Part shown: positions 18,316 to 28,361 of the stretch, one piece after another
How the letters are laid out: each line of letters begins with the position of its first letter
How positions within the stretch are numbered: the first letter of the stretch is position 1
Origin: JAYFRL01 sp034925905
GTDB taxonomy: Bacteria > Bacillota > Clostridia > Lachnospirales > Anaerotignaceae
Direction: 5' to 3'
Assembly: GCA_034925905.1 (NCBI GenBank)
Contig: JAYFRL010000014.1
Span: 1 to 64,000 of the forward strand
Length of the DNA stretch: 64,000 nt
Translations under genes and position numbers: made by a program
The notes under the pieces: model-generated
Seen by the model: the letters and a program-made list of their open reading frames with translations, nothing else
Databases searched by the model: none
Told to the model about the DNA's origin: nothing

Positions 18316-19227
18316 ATGAAGCTTGCTGTTATTGGCGGGAGTGGGCTTATAGGCTCAACAACTGCATTTATGACTGCCGAAAAAGGAGTTTATGAGGAAA
18401 TAAAGCTTTTGGGCAGACGTGAAAACAGGCTTAAAAGCCATGCTATGGATATGGAGCACGCCCTTATGCCTTTTTCAGACACAAAGGTTACTGTCGGGGA
18501 GGCGAAAGACCTTTCCGATTGCGAGGTTATTTTTATAGCTGCAGCTTCTTCCGAAGCGGGTCTTGTCAGCCGGGAGGAAGGTATAGCGGCTAATTTTAAA
18601 ATAATGTCCGATATAGCAAGGGACATAAAAAAATATGCTCCGGAGGCAATAACTCTTGTGGTTACCAATCCGATAGACGCGTTTAACTATTATCTTTATA
18701 AGGAAATAGGCGGTGAAAGAGGCAAACGTCTGGGCTTTGGAGCAAATGATTCCCTGCGCTTTAAATGGGCTGTTGCAAAAAAGTTTTCTCTTGAGTTTAA
18801 CAAGCTTTACGGTTTTTGCATAGGTGAGCATGGATCAACTCAGGTTCCGCTTTTCAGCTCGCTTAAATATGAAGGGAAGCCGCTTAATATTTCTGAGGAA
18901 ACAAAAAAAGAAATGAAACAAATGCTTCTTAACTGGTTTGACGAGTTTATAGGTCTTAAAAGTCAGAGATCAAGCGGCTGGACATCAGCTGTGCTTGCAA
19001 GCGATATTCTTTCCGCCATAGCAACCGACAGCGGTGAGGTTATCGCCTGCTCAATCCCTCTTTGCGGGGAATACGGCGAAAGCGAGGCTTCTGCCGGGCT
19101 GCCTGTTTCTTTGAGCAAAAACGGAGCGACGCCGCTTCTTCTTCCTATAACAGACGAAGAAAAAACCGCTTTTTCGGACTCTGTTTCAAACATAAAGCGT
19201 CAGATAAAATTGATTTTTGAAGACTAA
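18316..19227 (+). CDS. Divergent lactate/malate dehydrogenase-family protein
   Basis: The 303-residue protein has the LDH/MDH fold landmarks: dinucleotide loop GGSGLIGS (residues 7-14), NPID (118-121), D145 and R148 in NDSLRF, and catalytic GEHGST with His172. Two specificity elements depart from the family. At the end of the second beta strand, where NAD-dependent members have Asp, it reads LLGRREN (Gly33-Arg34-Arg35), which points to NADP(H). In the mobile loop it reads SSEAGLVSREEG: the second Arg (Arg86) is kept but the first substrate-binding Arg is missing. The substrate may therefore not be lactate or malate. Start ATG 18316 after GGGAGGAAAAC. Confidence 0.8.
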   Translation: MKLAVIGGSGLIGSTTAFMTAEKGVYEEIKLLGRRENRLKSHAMDMEHALMPFSDTKVTVGEAKDLSDCEVIFIAAASSEAGLVSREEGIAANFKIMSDIARDIKKYAPEAITLVVTNPIDAFNYYLYKEIGGERGKRLGFGANDSLRFKWAVAKKFSLEFNKLYGFCIGEHGSTQVPLFSSLKYEGKPLNISEETKKEMKQMLLNWFDEFIGLKSQRSSGWTSAVLASDILSAIATDSGEVIACSIPLCGEYGESEASAGLPVSLSKNGATPLLLPITDEEKTAFSDSVSNIKRQIKLIFED

Positions 19228-19247
19228 GAGGCTTAAAAAGCTTATAC

Positions 19248-19289
19248 CCCTGTTTCAAAAAATGTATTTTTTTGGAACAGGGTTTTTTA
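19248..19289 (+). terminator. Intrinsic terminator after the dehydrogenase homologue
   Basis: A 15-bp stem with one wobble pair (CCCTGTTTCAAAAAA with TTTTTTGGAACAGGG) is followed by a T-run. Confidence 0.85.
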
Positions 19290-19368
19290 TACATAAAGTC
19301 TTTAAAAGCGATGCCGGAGCCGGATTTTTTATAAAAAATGCCTTCTATTTTAAATGTTTTTTTAAAAC

Positions 19369-19397
19369 TTGAAAAATACTAAATAAAATATTATAAT
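19369..19397 (+). promoter_or_regulatory. Sigma-A promoter of the TAXI-TRAP operon
   Basis: TTGAAA (19369-19374), a 17-bp spacer and TATAAT (19392-19397) lie about 60 bp before the substrate-binding protein gene. Confidence 0.8.
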
Positions 19398-19458
19398 TAA
19401 AAAATGTATTCTATACCAATTTTGTAAAAAATGTGAATCGAAAACGGAGGATATCAAA

Positions 19459-20466
19459 ATGAAAAAGAAACTTATGTCGGCAATAGCTTTCCTTTGCATA
19501 TGTACCCTTGCTTTCTCGGGATGCACATCTGCTTCAAAGAGTGAAACTCCTGCCACAAACGGAACCAAAACAGAAGAAAAAGCAACAAAGACAAATCTTA
19601 AAATGGCAACAGGAGGGACAAGCGGAACATATTATGCTTACGGCGGAGTTGTAGGCCAGGTTATAAGCGAAAAAACCGGCATTTCCTTTGATGTTCAGTC
19701 CACGGGCGCTTCGGCCGCAAACATTCGTCTTATAAATGATAATGAGGTTCAGATTGCTATAGTTCAAAACGACGTTATGCACTATGCTTATAACGGAACA
19801 GATCTCTTCGATGGAGAAGAGCTTAAGAATTTTTCATCAGTTGCGGCTGTTTATGCCGAGGTTTGCCAGCTTGTTGCCAGCGCAGACAGTGGGATTAATT
19901 CAGTTGCAGACCTTAAAGGCAAAAAAGTTTCCGTGGGCGACGCAGGCAGCGGCGTTGAATTTAACGCAAAGCAGATAATGAACGCATATGGAGTTACATT
20001 TGATGATATAACAAAGCAAAACCTTTCCTTTGCAGATTCCGCAAATGCAATGAAAGACGGTAAAGTCGACGCTTTCTTCTGCACCGCGGGAGCTCCTACA
20101 ACGGCTGTAATGGAGCTTTCAAGCACAAACGATATCAAAATAATTGATATTACAGGAGCCGAAGCTGAAGCCCTTATAAAGGATTATCCTTTCTATACAG
20201 CCTATACTATTTCCAAAGACACATACAAAGGCATGGAAAAAGATGCCACAACTATAGCCGTTAAAGCTACGTTTATAGCAAACAACGACGTTGCTGAGGA
20301 TGTTATATATGAATTTACAAAAGCATTATTTGAAAACAAAGACGAAATAACGGCAGGACATGCCAAGGGCGCAGAGCTTGATTCGGGATATGCCGTTGAA
20401 GGGATTTCAGTTCCTTTCCATCCGGGTGCAGAAAAATATTATAAAGAAGCTGGTGTTTTAAATTAA
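19459..20466 (+). CDS. TAXI-family TRAP transporter substrate-binding lipoprotein
   Basis: This 335-residue protein is the extracytoplasmic solute receptor of a TRAP transporter. It has a lipoprotein signal (MKKKLMSAIAFLCICTLAF, lipobox FSGC with Cys22), then the TAXI signature ATGGTSGTYYAYGGVVGQ and a C-terminal PFHPGAEKYYKE block typical of the family. TAXI receptors usually bind C4/C5 carboxylates or glutamate-type ligands, but the ligand cannot be read from sequence. It is the first gene of an operon with a DUF1850 protein and the fused permease, and has its own promoter and GGAGG ribosome site. Confidence 0.93.
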   Translation: MKKKLMSAIAFLCICTLAFSGCTSASKSETPATNGTKTEEKATKTNLKMATGGTSGTYYAYGGVVGQVISEKTGISFDVQSTGASAANIRLINDNEVQIAIVQNDVMHYAYNGTDLFDGEELKNFSSVAAVYAEVCQLVASADSGINSVADLKGKKVSVGDAGSGVEFNAKQIMNAYGVTFDDITKQNLSFADSANAMKDGKVDAFFCTAGAPTTAVMELSSTNDIKIIDITGAEAEALIKDYPFYTAYTISKDTYKGMEKDATTIAVKATFIANNDVAEDVIYEFTKALFENKDEITAGHAKGAELDSGYAVEGISVPFHPGAEKYYKEAGVLN

Positions 20467-20527
20467 AACCCCGGGCAAGGTTTTTTTAAAGTCAGGTTTA
20501 ACCGCAACGGCGCTTATTTGCGCCGTT

Positions 20528-20947
20528 GTGTTAATTGTTGCTTATTATTTTACAAAGCCCGCGCTTTATGTTTTAAACGGAGATACGGGCGAAGTCTTCG
20601 CAAAATATGCACTTTCAGAGGATGAAGATTTTTCGGTTACTTTTATACATTCCGTGAACAAAACACCAGTAAAAGAAACCTATGAAATAAAAAACAACGA
20701 AATATATCTTACAAAATGCACATACAGCTCTTTAGGCGCAGGAGTTTTAACCGAGGTTGGGGAAAATGAAAAGCTTGAATATGACGAATACGGAAACATG
20801 GTTGTTTCAGGCATTAATATGAAGATACCAAAGCTTTCATATATAGTCGGTACAGTTTCAGACCATGTTTTAAGCATAAACGGAGAAGAGATAAGCCTTA
20901 GGGATTTATGCGGGAAAAATGCTACGGCTGTTTTTATATACAAATAA
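20528..20947 (+). CDS. DUF1850 protein of the TAXI-TRAP operon
   Basis: DUF1850 proteins are small, often membrane-anchored accessory proteins encoded between TAXI receptors and TRAP permeases. The 139 residues from GTG 20528 include FSVTFIHSVNKTPVKETYEI and the C-terminal RDLCGKNATAVFIYK. The same frame is open upstream to 20462 and encodes KVFLKSGLTATALICAVV, which completes a membrane anchor beginning before the GTG. No ATG, GTG or TTG exists in that extension. Its first codon is ATT (20462-20464), overlapping the TAXI stop TAA. Translation may thus start at ATT by coupling, or the GTG product has a truncated anchor. Confidence 0.8.
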   Translation: MLIVAYYFTKPALYVLNGDTGEVFAKYALSEDEDFSVTFIHSVNKTPVKETYEIKNNEIYLTKCTYSSLGAGVLTEVGENEKLEYDEYGNMVVSGINMKIPKLSYIVGTVSDHVLSINGEEISLRDLCGKNATAVFIYK

Positions 20948-20963
20948 TAGGAGAGATGCATTA

Positions 20964-22934
20964 ATGCCGTATTTAAAGAACGAAAACAAGGATACCCTTG
21001 ATATAAATAAAAATAGTGCTTACACCGAACATGAGCCTATTTCCGAAGAAGAAATACAGGCTGTGCTTGCGGAATATGATAAAGAATCAAACACAAGAGT
21101 GTTTAAAGGCGTGCCTAAAAAAATAATGCGTTATTTTTTGTCCGCTTTTTCACTTTACCTGCTTTGGATGAATGTTTTCAGCACTCTTCCGGAGCAAATC
21201 CGCCGAGCCTCGTTTGTGGGCATGCTTATTCTTATAGTGTTTCTCCTTTATCCGTCCAGCAAAAAGAGCGGGAAGGACTATGTGCCGTGGTATGATTTTG
21301 TTTTGGGAGGCATAGGCTCGGCATGTTATTTTTATTATGTTGCAAACTATGAAGCAATAGTTTCTCGCGCCGGAAGATCCAGCACGCTGGACATAGTGAT
21401 AGCAATAATAGGTATTTTAATACTTATGGAGGCGTGCAGGCGTACCGTAGGCATACCCATAATGGTTGTTGTAACAGGCTTTGTGATATATTCTTTTGCA
21501 GCCGGATTTTCAACAAAAAGAATTTTTTCGCATCTTTTTTATACGACTGAAGGGGTTATAGGAACGCCTATTGGCGTTTGTTCAACATTTATTGTGCTTT
21601 TCATACTTTTTGGTGCATTTCTTGCGGTTACGGGAGTGGGGAAGTTTTTCATAGATGTTGCAAATTCCATAGCCGGAGGGGCAACGGGCGGACCTGCCAA
21701 GGTTGCGGTTATAGCCAGTGCGCTCCAGGGGATGATTTCGGGCAGCTCTGTTGCAAACACGGTTGGCAGCGGCAGCTTCACAATACCAATGATGAAAAAA
21801 ACAGGATATCCGCCTGAATTTGCTGCGGCTGTTGAAGCGGCGGCGTCCACGGGAGGGCAAATAATGCCGCCTATTATGGGTGCGGCAGCTTTTCTTATGG
21901 CGGAAATGACGGGGATTTCTTATTCAAATATAGTTATAGCGGCTATTTTGCCGGCTTTTTTATATTTTACAGGCATATTCCTTATGGTGCATCTTGAGGC
22001 GAAAAAGCTTGGGCTTAGAGGTCTTCCGAAAGATGAAATACCTAATTTTTTCAAAATAATGCTTTCTCACGGGTATCTGCTTTTGCCGCTTGTTGTTTTG
22101 GTATACAGCATGATGAGCGGGAAAACCTCGTCTATGTCTGCGGTTTATGCTATTTTAACGGCCATAGCTGTAAGCATGTTTAGGAAAGAAACAAGGATGA
22201 GCGTTTCAAGCTTTTTTGACGCACTTGAGAGCGGCGGCAAAAACATAATAGGGGTTGGCGTTGCCTGCGCCGTTGCGGGCATGATTGTTGGAACGGTTAC
22301 GCTTACAGGCATAGGGCTTAAGCTTGCAACGGGATTGCTTTCGCTTTCGGGTGGGATAACCATAGTCGCCCTTTTTTTCACCATGATTGCCTGTATAATT
22401 TTAGGCATGGGTGTGCCGACAACCGCAAACTACGTTATAATGGCCACGATAACGGCACCTATAGTTATAAAGCTGGGTATTCCTATGCTTGCGGCGCATA
22501 TGTTTGTTTTTTATTTTGGAATAGTTGCAGATATAACCCCGCCTGTTGCCCTTGCGGCTTATGCCGGCTCGGCAATAGCGAAGTCAAATCCGTTTAAAAC
22601 GGGAATAACGGCTACGAGAATAGCCATAACTGCGTTTATAATACCGTATATTTTTGCTTTCAGCCCCGACCTTTTGCTTTTAGGCGCCTCTTTGCCTAAC
22701 GCGGCGCTTATAACAATAACTGCGTTTATAGGCATGTATGGCATTGCGGCTGGCATGGAAGGCTTTATGTATACCAAAATTCCCGTTTGGGAAAGGATTA
22801 TATGCATAGCGGCAGGGCTTTGCCTTATAAAGCCCGGAATAGCAACGGATATTATAGGTGTTGGGGTTATAGGGCTTGTGTTTGTTGTTCAAAGGATAAA
22901 ATATAAAAAAACTGCTAAACCCCAAGCGTTATAA
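20964..22934 (+). CDS. TRAP transporter permease, fused 4TM/12TM (DctQM-like)
   Basis: This 656-residue integral membrane protein fuses the small and large TRAP permease subunits, as is usual for TAXI systems. It has about 16-18 hydrophobic helices. Landmarks of the large subunit are GGPAKVAVIASALQGMISGS, GGQIMPPIMGAAAFLMAE and GMGVPTTANYVIMATI. It uses ion gradients to import the ligand delivered by the TAXI receptor. The frame runs upstream to 20919, but ATG 20964 lies 10 nt after AGGAGA and gives the soluble N-terminus MPYLKNENKD. Confidence 0.93.
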   Translation: MPYLKNENKDTLDINKNSAYTEHEPISEEEIQAVLAEYDKESNTRVFKGVPKKIMRYFLSAFSLYLLWMNVFSTLPEQIRRASFVGMLILIVFLLYPSSKKSGKDYVPWYDFVLGGIGSACYFYYVANYEAIVSRAGRSSTLDIVIAIIGILILMEACRRTVGIPIMVVVTGFVIYSFAAGFSTKRIFSHLFYTTEGVIGTPIGVCSTFIVLFILFGAFLAVTGVGKFFIDVANSIAGGATGGPAKVAVIASALQGMISGSSVANTVGSGSFTIPMMKKTGYPPEFAAAVEAAASTGGQIMPPIMGAAAFLMAEMTGISYSNIVIAAILPAFLYFTGIFLMVHLEAKKLGLRGLPKDEIPNFFKIMLSHGYLLLPLVVLVYSMMSGKTSSMSAVYAILTAIAVSMFRKETRMSVSSFFDALESGGKNIIGVGVACAVAGMIVGTVTLTGIGLKLATGLLSLSGGITIVALFFTMIACIILGMGVPTTANYVIMATITAPIVIKLGIPMLAAHMFVFYFGIVADITPPVALAAYAGSAIAKSNPFKTGITATRIAITAFIIPYIFAFSPDLLLLGASLPNAALITITAFIGMYGIAAGMEGFMYTKIPVWERIICIAAGLCLIKPGIATDIIGVGVIGLVFVVQRIKYKKTAKPQAL

Positions 22935-22968
22935 AATATTAAAAAATCGGGCGTTTGTCCCGGTAAAT

Positions 22969-23014
22969 AAAAAAGCCAAAAAAAAGATAAACTACCTTTC
23001 TTTTGGCTTTTTTA
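22969..23014. terminator. Bidirectional terminator between TRAP permease and pyrG
   Basis: AAAAAGCCAAA and TTTGGCTTTTTT pair across about 20 nt and end in T-runs on both strands; the flanking genes converge. Confidence 0.8.
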
Positions 23015-23051
23015 TATGGTTTAAAATCTTTAAAGTAAATATCTAAAAAAA

Positions 23052-24674
<1,623 letters not shown>

Positions 24675-24692
24675 TTATTAATATTATTGTAC

Positions 24693-24747
24693 AAAAAAAT
24701 TTAGTACCACAGAAATAAAAAAAGAGTTTTTTTTATTACTGCAGTAC
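24693..24747 (-). promoter_or_regulatory. Attenuator-like terminator in the pyrG leader
   Basis: On the minus strand a 20-bp stem (24747-24728 with 24723-24704, one mismatch and two wobbles) has loop ACTC and is followed by TAAATTTTTTT. It lies between the predicted promoter and the pyrG ATG, so most transcripts could stop there. It might instead be a second terminator for the upstream HAD-parAB unit. The predicted transcript start does not begin with GGG, unlike the Bacillus pyrG mechanism. Confidence 0.6.
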
Positions 24748-24767
24748 ATATATAAAATACAAATTAA

Positions 24768-24796
24768 ATATTAGCACATATTTTAATTTTACTCAA
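24768..24796 (-). promoter_or_regulatory. Predicted sigma-A promoter of pyrG
   Basis: TTGAGT (24796-24791), 17-bp spacer and TAATAT (24773-24768) on the minus strand, upstream of the leader hairpin. Confidence 0.55.
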
Positions 24797-24848
24797 CAGG
24801 AAAAGACATTTTTTTAAAAGTTTATTGTTATTTTAAACAGTTGAAAAT

Positions 24849-24880
24849 TAAAAAATTCCCACGGAAATAACTCCGGGAAT
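24849..24880 (-). terminator. Terminator after the HAD phosphatase gene
   Basis: ATTCCC / GGGAAT arms enclose 14 nt and are followed on the minus strand by TTTTTTAATTTT. Confidence 0.7.
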
Positions 24881-24934
24881 ATTAATTGGTTTAAACCCAG
24901 ACGCCCGCAATTTCAAAGGGCTTTTGCAAGAAAA

Positions 24935-25738
24935 TTAAGCCAGCAAAAATTTTTCTATAACTTCTTTAACTGCATGGGTTTCGTTTGTGTTCTCCGTGAT
25001 ATAATCCGCAGCGTCCTTAAGCTCCTGGCTTGCGTTTGCAACCGCAACACCAAGGCCAACACGCATAATCATGCTCTTATCGTTTTGCCCGTCGCCTATG
25101 GCTATCGCTTCGTTAAGAGGGATGCCCAGCATTCGGCAAAGGTTGGCTGCGGCGTTGCCTTTTGTTGCTTCTTTGCTTGTAAATTCAAGGTATTCAGGTT
25201 TTGAAAACGTCATGTTAACCCTACCCCCTATTTTTGGCATAAGCCTTTCGCATATGCCTGTAAGCTTTTTGTGATCCCAGGTGAAGAGTATTTTTGAAAG
25301 GCTTGCGTTATAATTGGCAAGACTAGGCACAAAAACAGCTTCAATGCCCATTCTTTCGATATATTGCTTTGCAACTTCCGTAAGCTTTTCTATATAAAGC
25401 TTGTCCCTGTAATATCCCTGGGTGGGTATATCAAATTCCAAGCCAAGCCCGCATATCGTTTTAACGCAATCTTTAGGTAAAAAGTTCTCGGAAATTACCT
25501 CCATGGTTTTGCAGTCATAAACTGCTCCGCCGTTCAGGCATATAACATAGCCTTCGTTCCCTATTTCCAAAGCATCGATATATTTTTTAATTCCAAATAT
25601 GCCGCGACCCGAGCAGATAACTATTTTTTTGCCGCGACTGACGGCTTTTTTTATTGCTGCTGTGTTTTCGTCCGATATTGTAAGGTCGTTTTTTAAAAGC
25701 GTGTCGTCTATGTCTGTAAAAAGAATTTTATAACTCAT
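24935..25738 (-). CDS. Cof-type HAD-superfamily phosphatase
   Basis: A 267-residue haloacid-dehalogenase-type hydrolase of the Cof/YidA subfamily (type IIB cap). Motif I is LFTDIDDTLLKND (nucleophile Asp about residue 8), motif II ICSGR, motif III Lys in TKGNAA and motif IV GDGQNDKSMIMRVG. Such enzymes dephosphorylate sugar phosphates or flavin and other cofactors; the substrate is not predictable. Its ATG at 25738 overlaps the DUF4446 stop (ATGA), so it is translationally coupled to the parAB operon. Confidence 0.88.
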   Translation of the reverse strand: MSYKILFTDIDDTLLKNDLTISDENTAAIKKAVSRGKKIVICSGRGIFGIKKYIDALEIGNEGYVICLNGGAVYDCKTMEVISENFLPKDCVKTICGLGLEFDIPTQGYYRDKLYIEKLTEVAKQYIERMGIEAVFVPSLANYNASLSKILFTWDHKKLTGICERLMPKIGGRVNMTFSKPEYLEFTSKEATKGNAAANLCRMLGIPLNEAIAIGDGQNDKSMIMRVGLGVAVANASQELKDAADYITENTNETHAVKEVIEKFLLA

Positions 25739-26442
25739 GAAGCCTCTCCTGATTTTTTATTGTTTTCAATGGCGTAGCCGGGTTCTTTTGATTTTTCTGC
25801 GGAAATTAAGGCTTCGCTGGCCAGCTTATAAAGCTCTTCTATATGAGCTTTTTCTTTTTTTATATTCCTGTTTGTTGCTTTTATCCTATATATTTTAGAC
25901 GGTTTTTCAGCAAGCAGCTTAGCAAAGTCATAGCGTTTTTTATAGGTGCTTTCAAGAGCCAGGTGCACGGCTTCTTTTTCTTCTTCGGAAAGAGTATAGG
26001 AGCTTTCGGCGTTTTCAATCGGTTTTGCGTAGGTGTATGAGCCTGTGCGGCTATGGATTCCGTTTAAAACTATGCCGTTGTTGTCCTTATCCATAATGGC
26101 TATCGCGAAGCAAAGCTTTCCCCCCATTTCCGAAAACGGGTTATAGCGTACAATGCCTATTTTTTGTATGCATTTATCAATGTTTGATTTCATATCCTCT
26201 ATGCAGCTTAAAACCTCGGTATATTTCCTGTCTATTTCTTTTGTGCGGTTTATGTATTCTTTTATGGCTGTTTCAAGGTTGGCGTCTGGGTGGCTGTTTG
26301 CGCCCATGAAAAAATTATATCTGCGCCTTAAATCCTGCTCCCTTTTTAAAGCAAGAATGAGAAAAACAGCAAAAATGACGATGATTGCCGACAAAACGAT
26401 GAGAATAACAGCCGCATTTTCTTCTATAAGCTCTAAAAACAT
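25735..26442 (-). CDS. DUF4446 membrane-anchored protein
   Basis: The 235-residue protein has one N-terminal membrane helix (AAVILIVLSAIIVIFAVFLIL) (residues about 9-29), a coiled-coil-like segment, and the DUF4446 core with VRYNPFSEMGGKLCFAIAI and NGIVLNGIHSRTGSYTYAKP. DUF4446 genes commonly follow parB in Clostridia but have no assigned role. Here it is 14 bp after parB and overlaps the HAD gene. Start ATG 26442 after GAAGGGGTAAAA. Confidence 0.85.
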   Translation of the reverse strand: MFLELIEENAAVILIVLSAIIVIFAVFLILALKREQDLRRRYNFFMGANSHPDANLETAIKEYINRTKEIDRKYTEVLSCIEDMKSNIDKCIQKIGIVRYNPFSEMGGKLCFAIAIMDKDNNGIVLNGIHSRTGSYTYAKPIENAESSYTLSEEEKEAVHLALESTYKKRYDFAKLLAEKPSKIYRIKATNRNIKKEKAHIEELYKLASEALISAEKSKEPGYAIENNKKSGEAS

Positions 26443-26456
26443 TTTTACCCCTTCTT

Positions 26457-27320
26457 TTATGGTTTTTTAACAAGCTCAAGTATTCTTTCAAGATCTTTGT
26501 CCGAATAATATTCTATTTCTATTTTGCCTTTTTTTCTTCCGTTAATTATACTTACCTTTGTGCCCAATATAGACATAAGTTCTTTCTCTATGCTTGAAAG
26601 ATATGTTGGTTTAGGCTTATTTTTATCGACAATCTTCGTATTTTCAAGCTCACGCTTAACAATGGCTTCAACAGCTCTTACGCTTAAATCCTCCTCAATA
26701 ATTTTCTCCGCAAGTTCAAATTGAACCGTTGCCGGAAGAGCTAAAAGCGCCCGGCTATGCCCGCTTGAGATTTTGTTTTCTATAACAAAATTCATGACTC
26801 TTGGGTCTAAGTTGAAAAGGCGCAAAGCGTTTGTTATGGTTGTTCGGTTTTTGCCTATTTTTTGGGCAAGAGCCTCTTGCGTGAAGCCATATTCGTTTAT
26901 AAGCCGCCTATAACCTTCAGCTTCTTCTATGGGGTTTAAGTCTGCTCTTTGGAGGTTTTCTATGAGAGCCAGCTCAAAGGCTTCTTTTTCGTTTATGTCC
27001 TTTATAATTATGGGTATTTTATTTATACCTGCTATTTTTGCTGCGCGCCAACGGCGTTCGCCGGCTATTATTTTATAATAGTCATTTTCTTTACGCACTA
27101 TTATTGGCTGAATTATGCCATATTCCTTTATGGAAGCAGCAAGCTCCGTAAGCTTTTCTTCTTCAAAACGACGTCTTGGTTGGCCTGAATTTGGTTCTAT
27201 TTTATTTATGTCTACCTCTATGGTGTTTCCCGGAACATCCTTTAACTCGTTAATCTGGGTGTTTATGAGAGCCTCCATGCCCAACCCTTTTGAACCGAGG
27301 CCTTTTTTAGGCATAGCCAT
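26457..27320 (-). CDS. parB: Chromosome-partitioning protein ParB (Spo0J)
   Basis: ParB binds parS, spreads as a CTP-dependent clamp, and loads SMC at the origin. The 287-residue protein has the N-terminal ParA-activating basic stretch, box I/II region QPRRRFEEEKLTELAASI, the CTP-binding GERRWRAAKIAG, the central helix-turn-helix (FTQEALAQKIGKNRTTITN) that reads parS, and a C-terminal dimerisation domain. ATG 27320 abuts the parA stop. Two parS sites lie upstream of the operon. Confidence 0.96.
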   Translation of the reverse strand: MAMPKKGLGSKGLGMEALINTQINELKDVPGNTIEVDINKIEPNSGQPRRRFEEEKLTELAASIKEYGIIQPIIVRKENDYYKIIAGERRWRAAKIAGINKIPIIIKDINEKEAFELALIENLQRADLNPIEEAEGYRRLINEYGFTQEALAQKIGKNRTTITNALRLFNLDPRVMNFVIENKISSGHSRALLALPATVQFELAEKIIEEDLSVRAVEAIVKRELENTKIVDKNKPKPTYLSSIEKELMSILGTKVSIINGRKKGKIEIEYYSDKDLERILELVKKP

Positions 27321-28094
27321 TTAACTCCACTCCTTTTCCATAACTTCTTCGGCCAAAAGCTCGTAGCCTTCGGCGCCTTTTGATTTCGGGTCATAAAGCG
27401 TTATGGGCAAACCGTGGCTTGGGGCTTCGCCTAAACGCACATTCCTTGGGATTATAGACTTATAAACTTTATCTTTCAGGCTTTTCTTTATTTCTTCAAC
27501 AACCTGCATGGAGAGATTTGTTCTTGCGTCATACATTGTGAAAACGATGCCTTCTATTTCCAAAGCTTCGTTCAAACGCTTTTTGACTAAGCCGACCGTA
27601 TTTAAAAGCTGCTCTAAGCCTTCCATGGCAAAATATTCACATTGTATTGGAACCAAAACGGTGTCGGCCGCGGTAAGGGCGTTTATGGTTATTATGTTTA
27701 AAGAAGGAGGACAATCTATCAGAACAAAATCATACTCGTTTTTAACGGAATCTATCGCATCTTTAAGTATAAATTCCCTTCTTGCGTTTTCTATGAGCTC
27801 TATTTCAACTCCAGAAAGGTTCATATTTGAGGGAAGCACAAAAAGCCCGGGGACAACGCATTCATGAATAACCTCGGCAACGGTTTTTTCTCCGAGCATT
27901 ATATTGTATACGGTGTTTTCAATTGAGTTTTTATCAAGACCCAATCCGCTTGAGCTGTTTCCCTGGGGATCTGCATCCACAAGCAAAACCTTTTTGGAGC
28001 TGTTTGCCAGGCAGGCCGAAAGGTTTATGGCTGTTGTTGTTTTACCCACACCGCCCTTTTGGTTTGCTACGGCAATTACTCTCACTTTTCCCAA
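27321..28094 (-). CDS. parA: Chromosome-partitioning ATPase ParA (Soj)
   Basis: ParA/Soj is the ATPase that moves ParB-parS complexes and modulates DnaA. The 257-residue protein has the deviant Walker A KGGVGKTTTAINL (about residues 12-24), Walker A' DADPQGNSSSGLG, and Walker B FVLIDCPPSL. Start TTG 28094 is 6-9 nt after GGAGGGATACAG. It opens the operon parA-parB-DUF4446-HAD, which points toward the origin, opposite to the usual direction in this gene neighbourhood. Confidence 0.96.
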   Translation of the reverse strand: MGKVRVIAVANQKGGVGKTTTAINLSACLANSSKKVLLVDADPQGNSSSGLGLDKNSIENTVYNIMLGEKTVAEVIHECVVPGLFVLPSNMNLSGVEIELIENARREFILKDAIDSVKNEYDFVLIDCPPSLNIITINALTAADTVLVPIQCEYFAMEGLEQLLNTVGLVKKRLNEALEIEGIVFTMYDARTNLSMQVVEEIKKSLKDKVYKSIIPRNVRLGEAPSHGLPITLYDPKSKGAEGYELLAEEVMEKEWS

Positions 28095-28157
28095 ACTGTA
28101 TCCCTCCTTTAAATTTCCATATTTCTATATTACTACAAATTTTTGCAAAATAGAAGA

Positions 28158-28173
28158 CGTTTCACGTGAAACA
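28158..28173. promoter_or_regulatory. parS site 1
   Basis: CGTTTCACGTGAAACA matches the ParB recognition consensus TGTTTCACGTGAAACA with one mismatch at the outer base. It lies 64 bp upstream of parA. Confidence 0.93.
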
Positions 28174-28195
28174 TTCAATATTTTTTATTTTTTTA

Positions 28196-28211
28196 TGTTT
28201 CACGTGAAACG
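28196..28211. promoter_or_regulatory. parS site 2
   Basis: TGTTTCACGTGAAACG matches the parS consensus with one mismatch at the last base, 38 bp from site 1. The two sites differ from consensus at opposite ends. Confidence 0.93.
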
Positions 28212-28331
28212 TAGGAAGGATTTTTAAAATAGGCGATAAAAATAAGGTTAAACAATCTTAGGATAATTTAGGTAAATTTTTTGGAAGGTTTTAAAAAACA
28301 GCAAAGAAATAAGGAATAATAAATTTTAAAT

Positions 28332-28361
28332 AAAAAAGGCCTGGATTCTCCAAGCCCTTTA
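28332..28361 (-). terminator. Terminator overlapping the lipid-kinase stop codon
   Basis: On the minus strand AAGGGCTTGG and CCAGGCCTT pair (one bulge) and are followed by TTTTTTATTT. Confidence 0.65.
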
